Notes: a model not told the origin generated them from the sequence alone. A DNA stretch of 64,000 nucleotides from Kosakonia cowanii JCM 10956 = DSM 18146 (GCF_001975225.1 NZ_CP019445.1:3410001-3474000); one strand, 5' to 3'. Counted from the first letter of the stretch, positions 27,161-37,323 are shown. Numbers and translations: made by a program.

Positions 27161-28390
27161 GTGTTAGCGACTTTGATATACCGTAGCCGACTGAATCGGG
27201 CATTAATTCCCTCTCAACTGACTGCTATTGTCGAGCGAGCAAACTACAGCAACGCAGCGTTGCAGGTGACGGGTATCTTATTGTTCGACGGCGAGTACTT
27301 TTTGCAGGTTCTTGAAGGACCGCTGGAGTCGGTTAACAGCGTTTTTGAGCGCATCAACAGCGATATTCGCCACGGTAATATCGTCGAACTGCTGCGTGAC
27401 TTTGCGCCGCGCCGCCGCTTTGTCGATCGCGGCATGGTGCTGTTTGATCTGCGAACGGTGCAACCTGCGACGGTGTTACGCGCGGTATTGCGCTTTGGCA
27501 TGGTGCGCTACACCCAGGCGAGCAGCGATCGGGCCTACAAATTTATCCGCAATTTTATCTCCTCGGCAAACAACAACGGCGGCGTGCGCAATACCTCGCC
27601 TGACGAGTGGCGCTTTACCCGCAAAGCGTCGCCGTTTAGCCAGGGGACGCTGCCCGTGCTTGAAGGGCAGCCCTGTCAGTTTGCCTTTCAGCCGATTATC
27701 GAACCCCTGCGCGGCAAAATCTCCTCGCTGGAAGCGCTGATCCGCGGGCCAGACGGCGGCAGCCCGCAGGACTATTTTGCGACCATTGCGCCGGAGAAAC
27801 TGCACGAAGCGGATCTCGCCTCCAAAGCGTGGGCGCTGGCGATGGCGCGACGCATTGGTATTGGCAATCACAAAATTGCCCTTAACCTGCTGCCGATGTC
27901 GCTGGTTAAGATCCCGGGCGCGGTGGATATGCTCCTTGGGCACGTTGCGCGCAATAAACTCAGCCCCGGGCAGATTATTGTCGAAGTGACGGAAGATGAG
28001 GTGATCTCCAGCTATGACGAGTTCACCTGGGCGATTCGCCAGCTGCGCGCGGCGGGGATTGGCCTGGCGATTGATGACTTTGGTTCAGGGTTTGCCGGGC
28101 TGTCGCTGCTGGCGAAGTTTCAGCCCGATAAGCTGAAAATCGACCGCACCATCGTTACCGATATTCATCTTCATGGCCCGAAACAGGCGATTGTTAAGGC
28201 TATTCTCGACTGCTGCGCCGAGCTGCAAATCAGCGTTGTCGCGGAAGGGGTGGAGAAGGTAGAGGAGTGGTGCTGGCTTGAAGCCGTCGGCGTCGAGCGT
28301 TTTCAGGGCTTCCTGTTCGCCCGCCCGATGTTGAATGGCGTCCCGGCGATTAACTGGCCTGAGCGCGTTCCTCTTACTAAAAGAGCCTGA
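27161..28390 (+). CDS. Blue-light-sensing BLUF-EAL c-di-GMP phosphodiesterase (BlrP1-like)
   Basis: 409 residues. The BLUF domain (1-95) has the flavin-network residues Tyr7, Asn31 and Gln49. The EAL domain (about 165-400) keeps the motifs needed for catalysis: SLEALIR, NLLP, VEVTEDEV, AIDDFGSGFAG and KLKIDR. E. coli BluF has a degenerate EAL and does not cleave c-di-GMP; this one resembles the active Klebsiella BlrP1 instead. The start is a GTG (27161) after TTTTGAGGGT. A diguanylate cyclase follows 88 bp downstream on the same strand, so synthesis and breakdown genes are paired. Confidence 0.88.
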   Translation: MLATLIYRSRLNRALIPSQLTAIVERANYSNAALQVTGILLFDGEYFLQVLEGPLESVNSVFERINSDIRHGNIVELLRDFAPRRRFVDRGMVLFDLRTVQPATVLRAVLRFGMVRYTQASSDRAYKFIRNFISSANNNGGVRNTSPDEWRFTRKASPFSQGTLPVLEGQPCQFAFQPIIEPLRGKISSLEALIRGPDGGSPQDYFATIAPEKLHEADLASKAWALAMARRIGIGNHKIALNLLPMSLVKIPGAVDMLLGHVARNKLSPGQIIVEVTEDEVISSYDEFTWAIRQLRAAGIGLAIDDFGSGFAGLSLLAKFQPDKLKIDRTIVTDIHLHGPKQAIVKAILDCCAELQISVVAEGVEKVEEWCWLEAVGVERFQGFLFARPMLNGVPAINWPERVPLTKRA

Positions 28391-28478
28391 CAGTACGAAA
28401 CGCTTAACCGGTTTGGCTTATAGATCATCGTGCTTCTATGCTTAACGTATCGACAGTGGATGTGACAAAGGAGCGTGG

Positions 28479-30029
28479 ATGAAATTTAGAAAGCAGCTCG
28501 CACGGAAACTGGCACTCGAATCTTCGCTTGGGCGCAGTATCACCTTTTTTATCGTGACATTGCTGCTGGCAGGGGTGGCGACCACCACCTGGACGCTGAC
28601 CCGCTCCTGGGAGCGCGCGGTCGAGGATATTGAGCGCGATGCGGTTAACCTGTCGATCTCGCAGGCGCGGCAAGCGGAAGATACCTTTCTTCAGGCGGAG
28701 CTGGTGCTGCGCGACATTCGCCGTAATCTGCCGGTCGAGAACGTTGACCAGATCAATGCACCACAGTTTGATATCTATCTCGCCGATCTGAAATCCCGCC
28801 TGCCGCAGCTGCATGGTCTGATGGTCTATGACGCTCAGGGCAATATGAAATCGACGTCGTTTGGCAAAATCCCGGTGATGTCGAACAACAGCGACCGCGA
28901 ATATTTTATCTATCACCGCCGTAATGGGCACGGTAGCGTGCACATTGGTCATGTGATCCGTAGCCGCACAACCGGCGATTTAGTGATCCCGGTGTCGTTG
29001 CGCATCAGCGACAAAGCGGGCGGCTTTGAAGGCATCCTGCTGGCGACGGTGCGGATAGACTATTTCCGCCATTTTTACGCCTACTTTGAGCTCGGCAGCC
29101 GCGACATGCTGGCGCTGCTGAATATTGACGGCACCGCGCTCTATGTGCGCCCGTATGGTGACGAGATCATTAACCGCAATCTCTCTGCCAGCCCGCTCTT
29201 TACCCGGGAGCTGGCGCGAAAAGATCGCGGTAACGGTACCTGGGTCTCTGCCCTTGATCATGTTGAACGCACCTACGGCTTTGCCCGGCTTGAACGCTAT
29301 CCGCTGGTGGTCGCTGCCGGTTATGACAGACCGGCGCTGTGGAACAGGTGGTTGCAGGAGAGCCTGCCGGATCTGGTGCTTAACGGCATGCTGCTGCTCG
29401 GCACCCTGTTGATGGGGTCGATTATTTTTCGCCAGGTGCGGCTTAATGTACGTAATCAGACCGAGCTTGCGGTGCTGCGTGATGAGCTGACCAGTATCAA
29501 CCACACGCTGCAACTGATGGCGCTGGCGGATGGGCTGACGGGGCTTGCGAACCGTCGCCAGTTCGATCTCTTTTTAAATAAAAGCCTGAAGGCCTCAGCG
29601 CTGACGCAAAAACCGGTGGCGTTGATCATGATCGATATCGACTACTTCAAGCGCTATAACGATTTTTACGGCCATGTTGCCGGGGATAACTGTCTGCGGA
29701 TGGTGGGCGAGATCCTGCAAAAGCTGAAACTGAGACCGAATGATTTGATTGCTCGCTACGGCGGGGAGGAGTTCGCGATTGTTCTGCCGGATACCGGGCC
29801 TGAAGCGGCGCTGTTTGTTGCCCGTCAGGCGGTGACCGCGGTGCGCAATGCGCAGATCCCGCACGTCAAGACCAGCGCGCAGCAGAGCATTGTGACCATC
29901 AGCGCCGGCTGTTATAGCCTGGTTGCCGATCAAAATTATGATGATGCCATTCGCCTGAAAGAGGGGGCGGATAAGGCGCTCTATCAGGCGAAAATCGATG
30001 GTCGCGACCGGGCGCTGTCCGCCTCCTGA
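28479..30029 (+). CDS. Membrane-bound diguanylate cyclase with periplasmic sensor
   Basis: 516 residues. A transmembrane helix at about 20-42, a periplasmic PDC/Cache-like sensor region (about 45-300), a second helix near 305-325, then a GGDEF domain. The active site is RYGGEEFAIVL, and an inhibitory I-site RPND lies five residues before it. DGLTGLANRRQFD marks the domain start. It makes c-di-GMP from GTP, with product inhibition likely. The start at 28479 follows AAAGGAGCGTGG. It probably balances the phosphodiesterase just upstream. Confidence 0.88.
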   Translation: MKFRKQLARKLALESSLGRSITFFIVTLLLAGVATTTWTLTRSWERAVEDIERDAVNLSISQARQAEDTFLQAELVLRDIRRNLPVENVDQINAPQFDIYLADLKSRLPQLHGLMVYDAQGNMKSTSFGKIPVMSNNSDREYFIYHRRNGHGSVHIGHVIRSRTTGDLVIPVSLRISDKAGGFEGILLATVRIDYFRHFYAYFELGSRDMLALLNIDGTALYVRPYGDEIINRNLSASPLFTRELARKDRGNGTWVSALDHVERTYGFARLERYPLVVAAGYDRPALWNRWLQESLPDLVLNGMLLLGTLLMGSIIFRQVRLNVRNQTELAVLRDELTSINHTLQLMALADGLTGLANRRQFDLFLNKSLKASALTQKPVALIMIDIDYFKRYNDFYGHVAGDNCLRMVGEILQKLKLRPNDLIARYGGEEFAIVLPDTGPEAALFVARQAVTAVRNAQIPHVKTSAQQSIVTISAGCYSLVADQNYDDAIRLKEGADKALYQAKIDGRDRALSAS

Positions 30030-30036
30030 TATGCGC

Positions 30037-30170
30037 CCAGGCCGGGTGGCGCTGCGCTTACCCGGCCTGGGACTGCAAATCCTCGTAGGCCTGATAAGAC
30101 GACGTCGCCATCAGGCATTTTGCCGGATGGCGCTACGCTTATCCGGCCTACAACGACCAAATCCAATACC
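30037..30170. repeat. REP/BIME elements after the diguanylate cyclase
   Basis: CCAGGCCGGGTGGCGCTGCG with a complementary CTTACCCGGCCTGG forms a hairpin. It is followed by the REP pair GTAGGCCTGATAAG and GCCGGATGGCGCTACG-CTTATCCGGCCTAC. These are palindromic intergenic repeats typical of enterobacteria. Confidence 0.85.
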
Positions 30171-30226
30171 TGCATCATCATAGACTACCCTTAATGTTTC
30201 TAATGAAGCTGCAAGGAGAGAGCACG

Positions 30227-32005
30227 ATGAGCATGAAGACCAGCGATTTCTTCGTCCAGCGCCTGAAAGAGTGGGGCGTGACACGTATTTATGGTTACCC
30301 CGGAGATGGCATCAACGGCGTGCTCGGGGCAATTCAGCGCGCGAATAAATCCGGCGACGGCATTGAGTTTATCCAGGTTCGCCATGAAGAGATGGCGGCG
30401 TTTATGGCGGTTGGCCATGCCAAATTTACCGGCGAACTGGGCGTCTGTCTCTCGACCGGCGGCCCGGGGGCGACTCATATGCTGACCGGCCTCTACGACG
30501 CCAAAATGGATCACGCCCCGGTGCTGGCGATTGCCGGTCAGGCAGAGACTACCGCGCGCGGAGCGAGCTATCAGCAGGAGATGAACCTCGATCGCGTCTT
30601 CTCTGACGTCGCCAACTTTGTCCAGGAAGCCGCAACCCCGGCGCAGGTGCGCCATCTGGTGGATCGCGGTGTGCGCGTGGCGATGGCGCAGAACGGTGTC
30701 GGGGTGGTCATTATCCCGAAAGATGTGCAGGACGAACCCTGGCAGGCTCCGCAGCACGCCCACGGTTTTACCCACTCCGGCTCGGGCTATCAGCGCCCGC
30801 GCGTTATTCCTCATCAGGTCGATCTGCAACGCGCCGCGGATGTGCTGAATGCCGGTAAAAAAGTGGCCATCCTGATTGGTGCTGGCGCACGCAATGCGGC
30901 GGTGGAAGTGGTGCAGGCGGCCAATGTGCTGGGTGCTGGCGTGGCGAAAGCGCTGCTCGGTAAAGATGTCCTGCCTGATGATGCGCCTTTTGTTACCGGC
31001 TCGATTGGGCTGCTTGGCACCGAACCCTCGTGGAAATTGATGCAGGAGTGCGACACGCTGCTGATGATTGGTAGCGGTTTCCCGTGGACCGAATTTTTGC
31101 CCGCGGAGGGCAGCGCCCGCGCCGTGCAGATTGATATCGACCCGGCGATGCTGGGGCTGCGCTATCCCTGCGAAGTCAATCTCCATGGCGACTCAGCAGA
31201 GACGTTACGCGCCTTGCTGCCGCTGCTGGAGCAGAAAACCGATCGCAGCTGGCAGGAGTCGATTGCTAAAAATGTGCAGAGTTGGTGGGAGCTGATGGAG
31301 CAGCGCGCGATGGCGCCGGCGAACCCGGTTAACCCGCAGCGCGTGGTGTGGGAGATGTCTCCGCTGCTGCCGGATGACGCGATAGTCACTTCTGATTCCG
31401 GCTCGTGCGCCAACTGGTTTGCCCGCGATTACCGCGTTAAGCAGGGGCAGCGCGCATCGCTCTCCGGCGGGCTTGCCTGTATGGGTGCTGCCGTGCCATA
31501 TGCGATTGCAGCGAAATTTGCCGCACCGGAGAAGGTGGTTGTCGCGCTGGTGGGTGATGGGGCAATGCAGATGAACAATATGGCAGAGCTGATTACCATT
31601 CAGAAGTACTGGCAGCAGTGGGCGAACCCGCGGCTGGTGATTTGCGTCTTCAATAACCAGGATCTTAACCAGGTAACCTGGGAGCAGCGGGTAATGGAGG
31701 GCAATCCGCGCTTTGAAGCAACCCAGCAGCTGCCGGATGTGCGTTATGCCGAGTTTGCGCAATCGCTGGGGCTGGGCGGGATTTTTGTTGATAACCCGGA
31801 CGCGCTCTCAACCGCCTGGCAGCAGGCGTTGCAGTCCGACCGCCCGGTGGTGCTGGAGGTGAAGACGGACCCGGAAGTGGCACCGTTGCCGCCGCATATT
31901 ACCTTTAAGCAGGCGAAAGCCTTTATGGCCTCAATGGCGAAGGGAGATCGTGGTGCCGTGCAGGTGATTAGCGATACCGCCAGCCAGTTGTTCCATAAGA
32001 AGTGA
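30227..32005 (+). CDS. Thiamine-diphosphate-dependent pyruvate oxidase-like enzyme
   Basis: 592 residues with the three-domain layout of PoxB/YdaP-type enzymes. The N-terminal pyrimidine domain has GYPGDGINGVLGA and the catalytic glutamate in RHEEMAAF. The central nucleotide-fold domain is about 200-330. The C-terminal domain has GDGAMQMNNMAELIT and, after the usual gap, NN (CVFNNQDLN). It lacks the hydrophobic membrane-activation tail of E. coli PoxB. Decarboxylation of pyruvate to acetate or acetyl phosphate is likely, but the exact reaction is uncertain. AAGGAGAGAGCACG precedes the ATG at 30227, and the in-frame ATG at 30194 lies before it. Confidence 0.82.
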   Translation: MSMKTSDFFVQRLKEWGVTRIYGYPGDGINGVLGAIQRANKSGDGIEFIQVRHEEMAAFMAVGHAKFTGELGVCLSTGGPGATHMLTGLYDAKMDHAPVLAIAGQAETTARGASYQQEMNLDRVFSDVANFVQEAATPAQVRHLVDRGVRVAMAQNGVGVVIIPKDVQDEPWQAPQHAHGFTHSGSGYQRPRVIPHQVDLQRAADVLNAGKKVAILIGAGARNAAVEVVQAANVLGAGVAKALLGKDVLPDDAPFVTGSIGLLGTEPSWKLMQECDTLLMIGSGFPWTEFLPAEGSARAVQIDIDPAMLGLRYPCEVNLHGDSAETLRALLPLLEQKTDRSWQESIAKNVQSWWELMEQRAMAPANPVNPQRVVWEMSPLLPDDAIVTSDSGSCANWFARDYRVKQGQRASLSGGLACMGAAVPYAIAAKFAAPEKVVVALVGDGAMQMNNMAELITIQKYWQQWANPRLVICVFNNQDLNQVTWEQRVMEGNPRFEATQQLPDVRYAEFAQSLGLGGIFVDNPDALSTAWQQALQSDRPVVLEVKTDPEVAPLPPHITFKQAKAFMASMAKGDRGAVQVISDTASQLFHKK

Positions 32006-32008
32006 TGA

Positions 32009-32043
32009 AAAAGCCCGGTGAGAATGATCTCACCGGGCTTTTG
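32009..32043 (+). terminator. Rho-independent terminator of the pyruvate-oxidase-like gene
   Basis: AAGCCCGGTGAGA-ATGA-TCTCACCGGGCTT is a perfect 13-bp stem followed by TT. Confidence 0.95.
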
Positions 32044-32044
32044 T

Positions 32045-32310
32045 CAGACTGCCTGATGGCGGCTCCGCCTTATCAGGCCTACGCGGTGTTGTAGGCCGGG
32101 TAAGCGCAGTGCTATCCGGCAGGCAGCGCCTGATGGCGGCTTCGCCTTATCAGACCCACGCGGTGTTGTAGGCCGGGTAAGCGCAGTGCTATCCGGCAAG
32201 CAGCGCCTGATGGCGGCTCCGCCTTATCAGGCCTACGTGAGTTGTAGGCCGGGTAAGCGCAGCGCCACCCGGCAAACAATGCCTGATGGCGGCTTCGCCT
32301 TATCAGGCCT
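32045..32310. repeat. REP/BIME cluster between convergent genes
   Basis: Alternating REP units: GCCTGATGGCGGCTCCGCC / CTTATCAGGCCTACGCG in one direction and GTAGGCCGGGTAAGCGCAG / GCTATCCGGCA in the other. About four forward and three reverse copies sit between the terminator and the stop of the hydrolase gene on the opposite strand. Confidence 0.9.
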
Positions 32311-32324
32311 GGAGAGTGTGTAAC

Positions 32325-33146
32325 TCAAATCTTCTGCAAAAAGGCCAGCAGATCGTTGTTAAGCTGATCCTGATGGGTAACGGCAAAGCCGTGCGGACCA
32401 TTGTCATAAACCTTCAATTCGGCACCGGGGATCATCTCGGCTGAGAGCTTACCGGTCGCTTCGAACGGCACCACCTGGTCATTGCTGCCATGAATCACCA
32501 GCGTCGGCACATCCACTTTTTTAATGTCTTCGCGGAAGTCGGTTTCCGAAAACGCGGTGACGCAATCAATCGTCCCTTTCAGCGACGCCAGCAGGGCGAT
32601 ATTCAAGGTCTGCGTCAGTACGCCGTCAGACACTTTCTGCCCGGCGTTAAGCCCATAAAACGGTGTGGCAAAGTCGCTAATAAACTGCGCGCGATCTTTA
32701 CGCAGACCCTCTTTGATCTCATCAAATACGCTCTTATCAACGCCTTCTGGATGGTCGTCCGTTTTGCCAAAAATAGGCGTAACGGCGCCCAGCAGCGCCA
32801 GACCAGCCACGCGCGAGGTGCCATAACGGCCAATGTAGCGCGCCACGTCGCCGCCGCCCATGGAGAAGCCGACCAGCGTGACATCATGCAGATCCAGCGC
32901 GGTGATCAGATCGTTGATGTCGGAGGCAAAGGTATCGTAGTCATAGCCGTTCCACGGCTGCTCGGAACGGCCAAAGCCGCGACGGTCAAAGGCGATAACC
33001 CGGTAACCGCGTTCGGCGAGGAAGTTGAGCTGGCTGTCCCACATATCACCATCCAGCGGCCAGCCGTGGCTGAACAGCACCGGTTTACCTGAACCCCAAT
33101 CTTTGTAGTAGATCTGCGTTCCATCTTGCGTTTTGATAGTACTCAT
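32325..33146 (-). CDS. Alpha/beta hydrolase of the cofactor-free haloperoxidase type
   Basis: 273 residues and a complete fold. The oxyanion region is FSHGWPLDGDMW, the nucleophile elbow is GFSMGGGDV (Ser near residue 96), the acid is in HGSNDQVVPF and the histidine in GPHGFAVTH. RRGFGRSEQPW is typical of the non-heme chloroperoxidase/arylesterase group. Such proteins are esterases with perhydrolase side activity. The physiological substrate is unknown. The start at 33146 follows GAGGTAAGGCA. It is divergent from the GNAT gene. Confidence 0.85.
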   Translation of the reverse strand: MSTIKTQDGTQIYYKDWGSGKPVLFSHGWPLDGDMWDSQLNFLAERGYRVIAFDRRGFGRSEQPWNGYDYDTFASDINDLITALDLHDVTLVGFSMGGGDVARYIGRYGTSRVAGLALLGAVTPIFGKTDDHPEGVDKSVFDEIKEGLRKDRAQFISDFATPFYGLNAGQKVSDGVLTQTLNIALLASLKGTIDCVTAFSETDFREDIKKVDVPTLVIHGSNDQVVPFEATGKLSAEMIPGAELKVYDNGPHGFAVTHQDQLNNDLLAFLQKI

Positions 33147-33314
33147 TGCCTTACCTCATCGTTGAGTGGTGACACATTCTTGCTGGTTATTCATTTATGT
33201 TCGTATCGCGGCTGATTCGTCTCGCGTTTCGAATCACTACCGTAAAACTGTAGCAGCCCATCGCGCGCGTGCAGAGCATGCGGAGGGAATCGGAGAATAC
33301 GTAAGGAGATAAGG

Positions 33315-33806
33315 ATGAAGATCAGGCTGGCACAACCCGATGAGGCACCGGCTATCTGGCGGGTGCGCAATGCGGCGATCCGCCACGGCTGCAAAGGGGT
33401 CTATAGCGATGAGATTATTGTCGCCTGGACGCCGGAGACGATGCCGCAGGGGCAGGTAATGATGATTAACGAGAACCCTTTTTATATCGCGCTATCTGAA
33501 GAGGGGCAGCCGGTAGCGACCGGCTTTCTCGATATTGCCACTGGCAGCATCGAAGCAATTTTTACCCTGCCGGAGTGGGAAGGCCATGGGCTGGCGACGC
33601 GCATTATGGATGCCCTGAAACAGGAGGCGCTCAGCCGTGGCTTTAGCCGTCTGACGCTTGCGGCAACGCCCAATGCCTGCAACTTCTATCAAAAGCGCGG
33701 GTTCGCGGTGGTGCGGGAGAGTGTGTATCACTCGAAGCTGGCGGGTGCGGATCTGAAGTGCATTGATATGCTCTGCGATTTGGCTGAAACCTCGTGTAAA
33801 ACATAA
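33315..33806 (+). CDS. GNAT-family N-acetyltransferase
   Basis: 163 residues. Motif A of the GNAT fold is seen as LPEWEGHGLATRIMDALKQEA, with the acetyl-CoA pyrophosphate loop in EGHGLATR. Motif B is CNFYQKRGFAVV. It starts MKIRLAQPDEAPAIWRVRN, where GNAT proteins usually start, behind AAGGAGATAAGG. The substrate cannot be told. Confidence 0.82.
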   Translation: MKIRLAQPDEAPAIWRVRNAAIRHGCKGVYSDEIIVAWTPETMPQGQVMMINENPFYIALSEEGQPVATGFLDIATGSIEAIFTLPEWEGHGLATRIMDALKQEALSRGFSRLTLAATPNACNFYQKRGFAVVRESVYHSKLAGADLKCIDMLCDLAETSCKT

Positions 33807-33842
33807 GAGGGAGAAAAGGGGCGTTGCCGCCCCTGATCGTGC

Positions 33843-35173
33843 TTATCTGATGATTTTTATGCTCTTCGACAGGGGTTCAATTACCGTCGAGACCATAATA
33901 AAGCAGAGCGCGCAGAAGCCGGTCATTGCAATAAACACCGCGTCCCAGTTCCAGGTGTCGAGAATCACGCCAACCAGCAGCGGCATACACATCCCGCCGA
34001 GCTGCCCGCCCATGTTGATAACGCTGTAGGCCACCGGGTAGATCTCTTTACTGGCGCGGCCCATGGCGTAAACGGAGTAGGCCGAGTAGCCCAGCGACAG
34101 CATTAACCCCAGCATAAAGAGCATCAGCGAGAGGACTATTTTGCTCTCTGGCGCATAGACCAGCGAATACATGGTGAAGATAGTGGCGCCGGCGCTTAGC
34201 AGCATCAGCGGTTTGCGGCGTTTATTTAACACCCGGTCCGACAGCACGCCGCCGAGAAAATTGCCTAATACCGTGCCGAGGAACGGTGCCGCTGCCAGCA
34301 CGGCGGAGCTGGTTAAATCAAACCCACGTTCGGTGATCAGATATTTGGGCAGCCAGGACATCAGCACGCTGACGATGCCGACCATCGAAAAGTAGCCCAG
34401 CGCCACGCCATAGATATCCCAGCAGCGAAACACCTGTTTCGAGGTGGTGAGTTCCTCCACCTGCTTTGTGCGGATCAGCTTATCCAGCCAGCCATATTTC
34501 AGCGTCTCCTGTTGCGCACTCTGGGTAACCGCCGTCGACTCTTCGCGAATATAGGCCACCTCCTGCGCATTCACGAAACGGCTCTCTTCTGGTTTGTTAC
34601 GTACCATGAGATACCAGAACAGTGAGAGCAGGATGCCGGGAATGGCGAAGAAGACAAAGATATAGCGCCAGCCCCAGGTCATGATATCCAGGCGCAGAGT
34701 GCGGGCACAATCAGTGGGCCAAACTTGGATCCCGCGAGAAACAACCCGGTTGCGGTGCCTTTCTCTTTCGCCGGGAACCACTGATTGATGGTGGCCGTGG
34801 AGCCAATCACCACCGGCGCTTCGCTGATTCCTACCAGGCAGCGCAGCAGCTTCAGCAACCAGACACTATTTACCACGCCCATAAAGCCGGTAAATATCGA
34901 GGTAAGCAGCATGCCGAGGGCGAAAATATTGCGCATGCCATAGCGTTTAATTAAATAGCCGGCGGGAATTTGAAAGAAGGCATAACCGGCAAAGAACAGG
35001 CTGATAAGCACGCCTGCCATGGTGTTGGAGAGGTTAAACTCCTCCTGAATAAAAGGGATAGCGAAGCCAATATTGGCGCGATCCGCATTGGCGACGGTGT
35101 AGATGACAAAAATAAAGCTCATCACCCACCATCTGTAGTGCGTCATTTTTGGTCTGACTGTTTTGTTATCCAT
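33843..35173 (-). pseudogene. MFS organic-anion importer (ACS family), one frameshift
   Basis: Read with one correction this is a 443-residue anion:cation symporter-type MFS protein. It starts MDNKTVRPKMTHYRWWVMSF and contains the family motif YTVANADRANIGFAIPFI. The frame breaks at about 34684-34688: the upstream frame ends in ALCAWIS and the downstream frame resumes with IMTWGWRYIFVFFAIPG. Inserting one base joins them and makes the length a multiple of three. ACS members import carboxylates such as phthalate, tartrate or galactarate. It is the third gene of a catabolic operon and likely brings in its substrate. Confidence 0.78.
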
Positions 35174-35196
35174 AATAGGTAATTCCGTAGGGTTTA

Positions 35197-36115
35197 TTAT
35201 TTTTTTATCGCCGCAAAAATCAAACTCGCTGTAAGTACGCGCACGTGAAAGGGCGCTTAAAAGCTGCGGCTCAATGGTTTCCCGTATACCAGAGGCGACG
35301 GTTAACAGTGCTTCAAGAGAAATTCCGGTGTTGACGCCCATGCGGTTAAACATATTTACCGCGTCTTCCGTGGCGCAATTTCCCGCAGCACCCGGAGCGA
35401 AAGGACAACCGCCCAGCCCACCCACCGCCGTTTCGAAACGCCTGATTCCGTTCTGATAACCGACCAACATATTGGCGAGCGCCATGCCGTGGGTGTTGTG
35501 CATATGCAGGGCGAAATCGACGTCCGGGAAGCGCAGCTGTACGCTTTGCAACACCCGCGCAGTCTGGCGCGGATTGGCAACGCCAATGGTGTCGCACAGG
35601 GTTACGCGGCGAATGCCCAGTTGATGGGCGGAGTCGATGATCTCCAGCAGGGTGTTGCTATCCGTTGCGCCAATAAAGGGGCAACCGAATGCTGTCGCCA
35701 GCGACAGCACGATCGTTAATTCCGGCCAGCGGTGGCGAATCGCACGCAGATCCTCCAGTGACTCCTGATGGCTGCGATTGATATTGGCCCGGTTATGCGC
35801 CGGGCTAACCGATATCACATAGTTGATGTGTTTAATCTGGTGCTGGTGCGCTAACTGCGCACCTTTACTGTTAGGCACTAATACCCAAGGTGTTATCTGC
35901 GGATGTTCAGCAAGTACGTGTTCAATAACCCTACCGGCGTCGGCCATTTGCGGGATCGCTTTTGGGCTGACCAGCGAGGTTATTTCGATCTGGGTTAAGC
36001 CTGCGTCAACGAGTTTATCGATAATCAGCGTTTTTAAATCCGTGTCGATAAACGATTTAATATTTTGAAAGCCATCGCGCGGGCCTACTTCTGTAATCTG
36101 AATAGCTGTTGGCAT
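35197..36115 (-). CDS. HMG-CoA lyase-like enzyme (C-terminal codons affected by an A7 run)
   Basis: A DRE-TIM metallolyase. It has EVGPRDGFQN at the N-terminus, the metal ligands in HMHNTHG, and the loop GLGGCPFAPGAAGN with the catalytic cysteine typical of 3-hydroxy-3-methylglutaryl-CoA lyases. These split a 3-hydroxy-3-methyl acyl-CoA into acetyl-CoA and an oxo acid. As given, the frame runs through an A7 run (plus-strand T7 at 35200-35206) into the MFS gene. With A6 it would end CGDKK-TAA-TAA at 35197, giving 305 residues, the usual size. I treat the apparent fusion as an artefact. It starts 10 bp after the corrected stop of the CoA-transferase. Confidence 0.82.
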
Positions 36116-36125
36116 CGTTATCTCC

Positions 36126-37323
36126 TTATAAAATGCCTGTCTGAATAAGCTCTGCGATTTTTTTCATCGGAGTAGCCCAGCAGCTCTTTTAATACTTCGT
36201 GGTTGTGCTGACCGAGAGTCGGGGCAGGGAAGCGAATCGAGGCTTTCTTATTAGTGAATTTGACCTGGTTTCCGGTCATGGTGATTTTTCCGGCGACCGG
36301 ATGGTCAATATCGACGAACATCTCGCGTGCTTTGGCAATATGCGGATCTTGCGTGACGCGATCGATGGTATTAATCGGTGCGGCGGGAATACCTGCTTCC
36401 AGCAGGCGCTCGACGATGCTGTCAATAGGCAGCGTGCGCGTCCAGGTCTCAATGATAGGTTTCAGTTCTGCATGATGAGTGACGCGATCGATATTGGTGC
36501 GGAATTGTTCCTCTTCCAGCGCCGGAATATTGAGCGTCTGTTTTAGCAGGCCATAGAGTTTGTCGTTGCCGCAGGCGATGATGACGTAGCCATCTTGCGC
36601 TTCGAAGGAGTCGTAGGGATAGATAGCTTCGTAACGGTTGCCGATACGTGTCGGAATACGCCCCGTATTCAGGTAGATGATATTGATGATCTCAAGGGAA
36701 GAGACCATCGAGTCAACCAGCGCAATATCGACTTTGTCGCCAACGCCGGTTTTCAGGCGGTTCGCATAGGCCGCCAGCACGCCGATGGCGCAGCTCATAC
36801 CGCCGACGACATCCGCAATCGCCGTGCCGGTACGGGTTGGCGGCGTGTCTTGCCAGCCAGTGGTGCTCATCAGCCCGCTCATCGCCTGGCCGATAATGTC
36901 GTAACCTGCGCGCCTGGAGTAGGGGCCGGTATGGCCAAATCCAGAGACGGCGCCATAAATAATCGCCGGGTTAACTTTGCGCAAATCTTCGTAACCGAGA
37001 CCGAGCTTTTCCATTACGCCGGGGCGATAATTCTCAAGAACAATATCGCTATTGCGCACCATATCGAGAAAAATAGCACGGCCTTCTTCTGATTTTAAAT
37101 TAAGTGTGATGCCGCGCTTGTTTCTATTTAAATTCATAAAGTAGGCGCTTTCGCCATTTATTTGCGGTGCATTAGCGCGTGAATCATCGCCTCTGCCCGG
37201 TAATTCAACTTTAATCACATCGGCACCAAAATCCGCCAGCATCATTCCGCAATAGGGACCTGCTAATACGCGTGTCAAATCGAGAACCCGTACGCCGGAC
37301 AATACACCTGCCTGATGACTCAT
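36126..37323 (-). CDS. Class III (CaiB/BaiF) CoA-transferase, 3' end shifted by an A7 run
   Basis: About 398 residues. It begins MSHQAGVLSGVRVLDLTRVL. It has the catalytic-aspartate region GTAIADVVGG, the family motif NLNRNKRGITLNLKSEEGR, and FGHTGPYSRRAGYDIIGQAM. It moves CoA between acyl-CoA and a free carboxylic acid. As given, the frame leaves family sequence after GYSDEK and runs on to 36118. Removing one A from the A7 run (plus-strand 36158-36164) restores IAELIQTGIL and a stop at 36126, with AAGGAGAT for the next gene overlapping it. It is the first gene of the operon and activates the substrate for the lyase. Confidence 0.85.

Noticed and set aside
34679..36115. HMG-CoA lyase fused to an MFS transporter
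   Set aside because: The join lies in an A7 run. With A6 the lyase ends in two stop codons, and the transporter has its own start at 35173.
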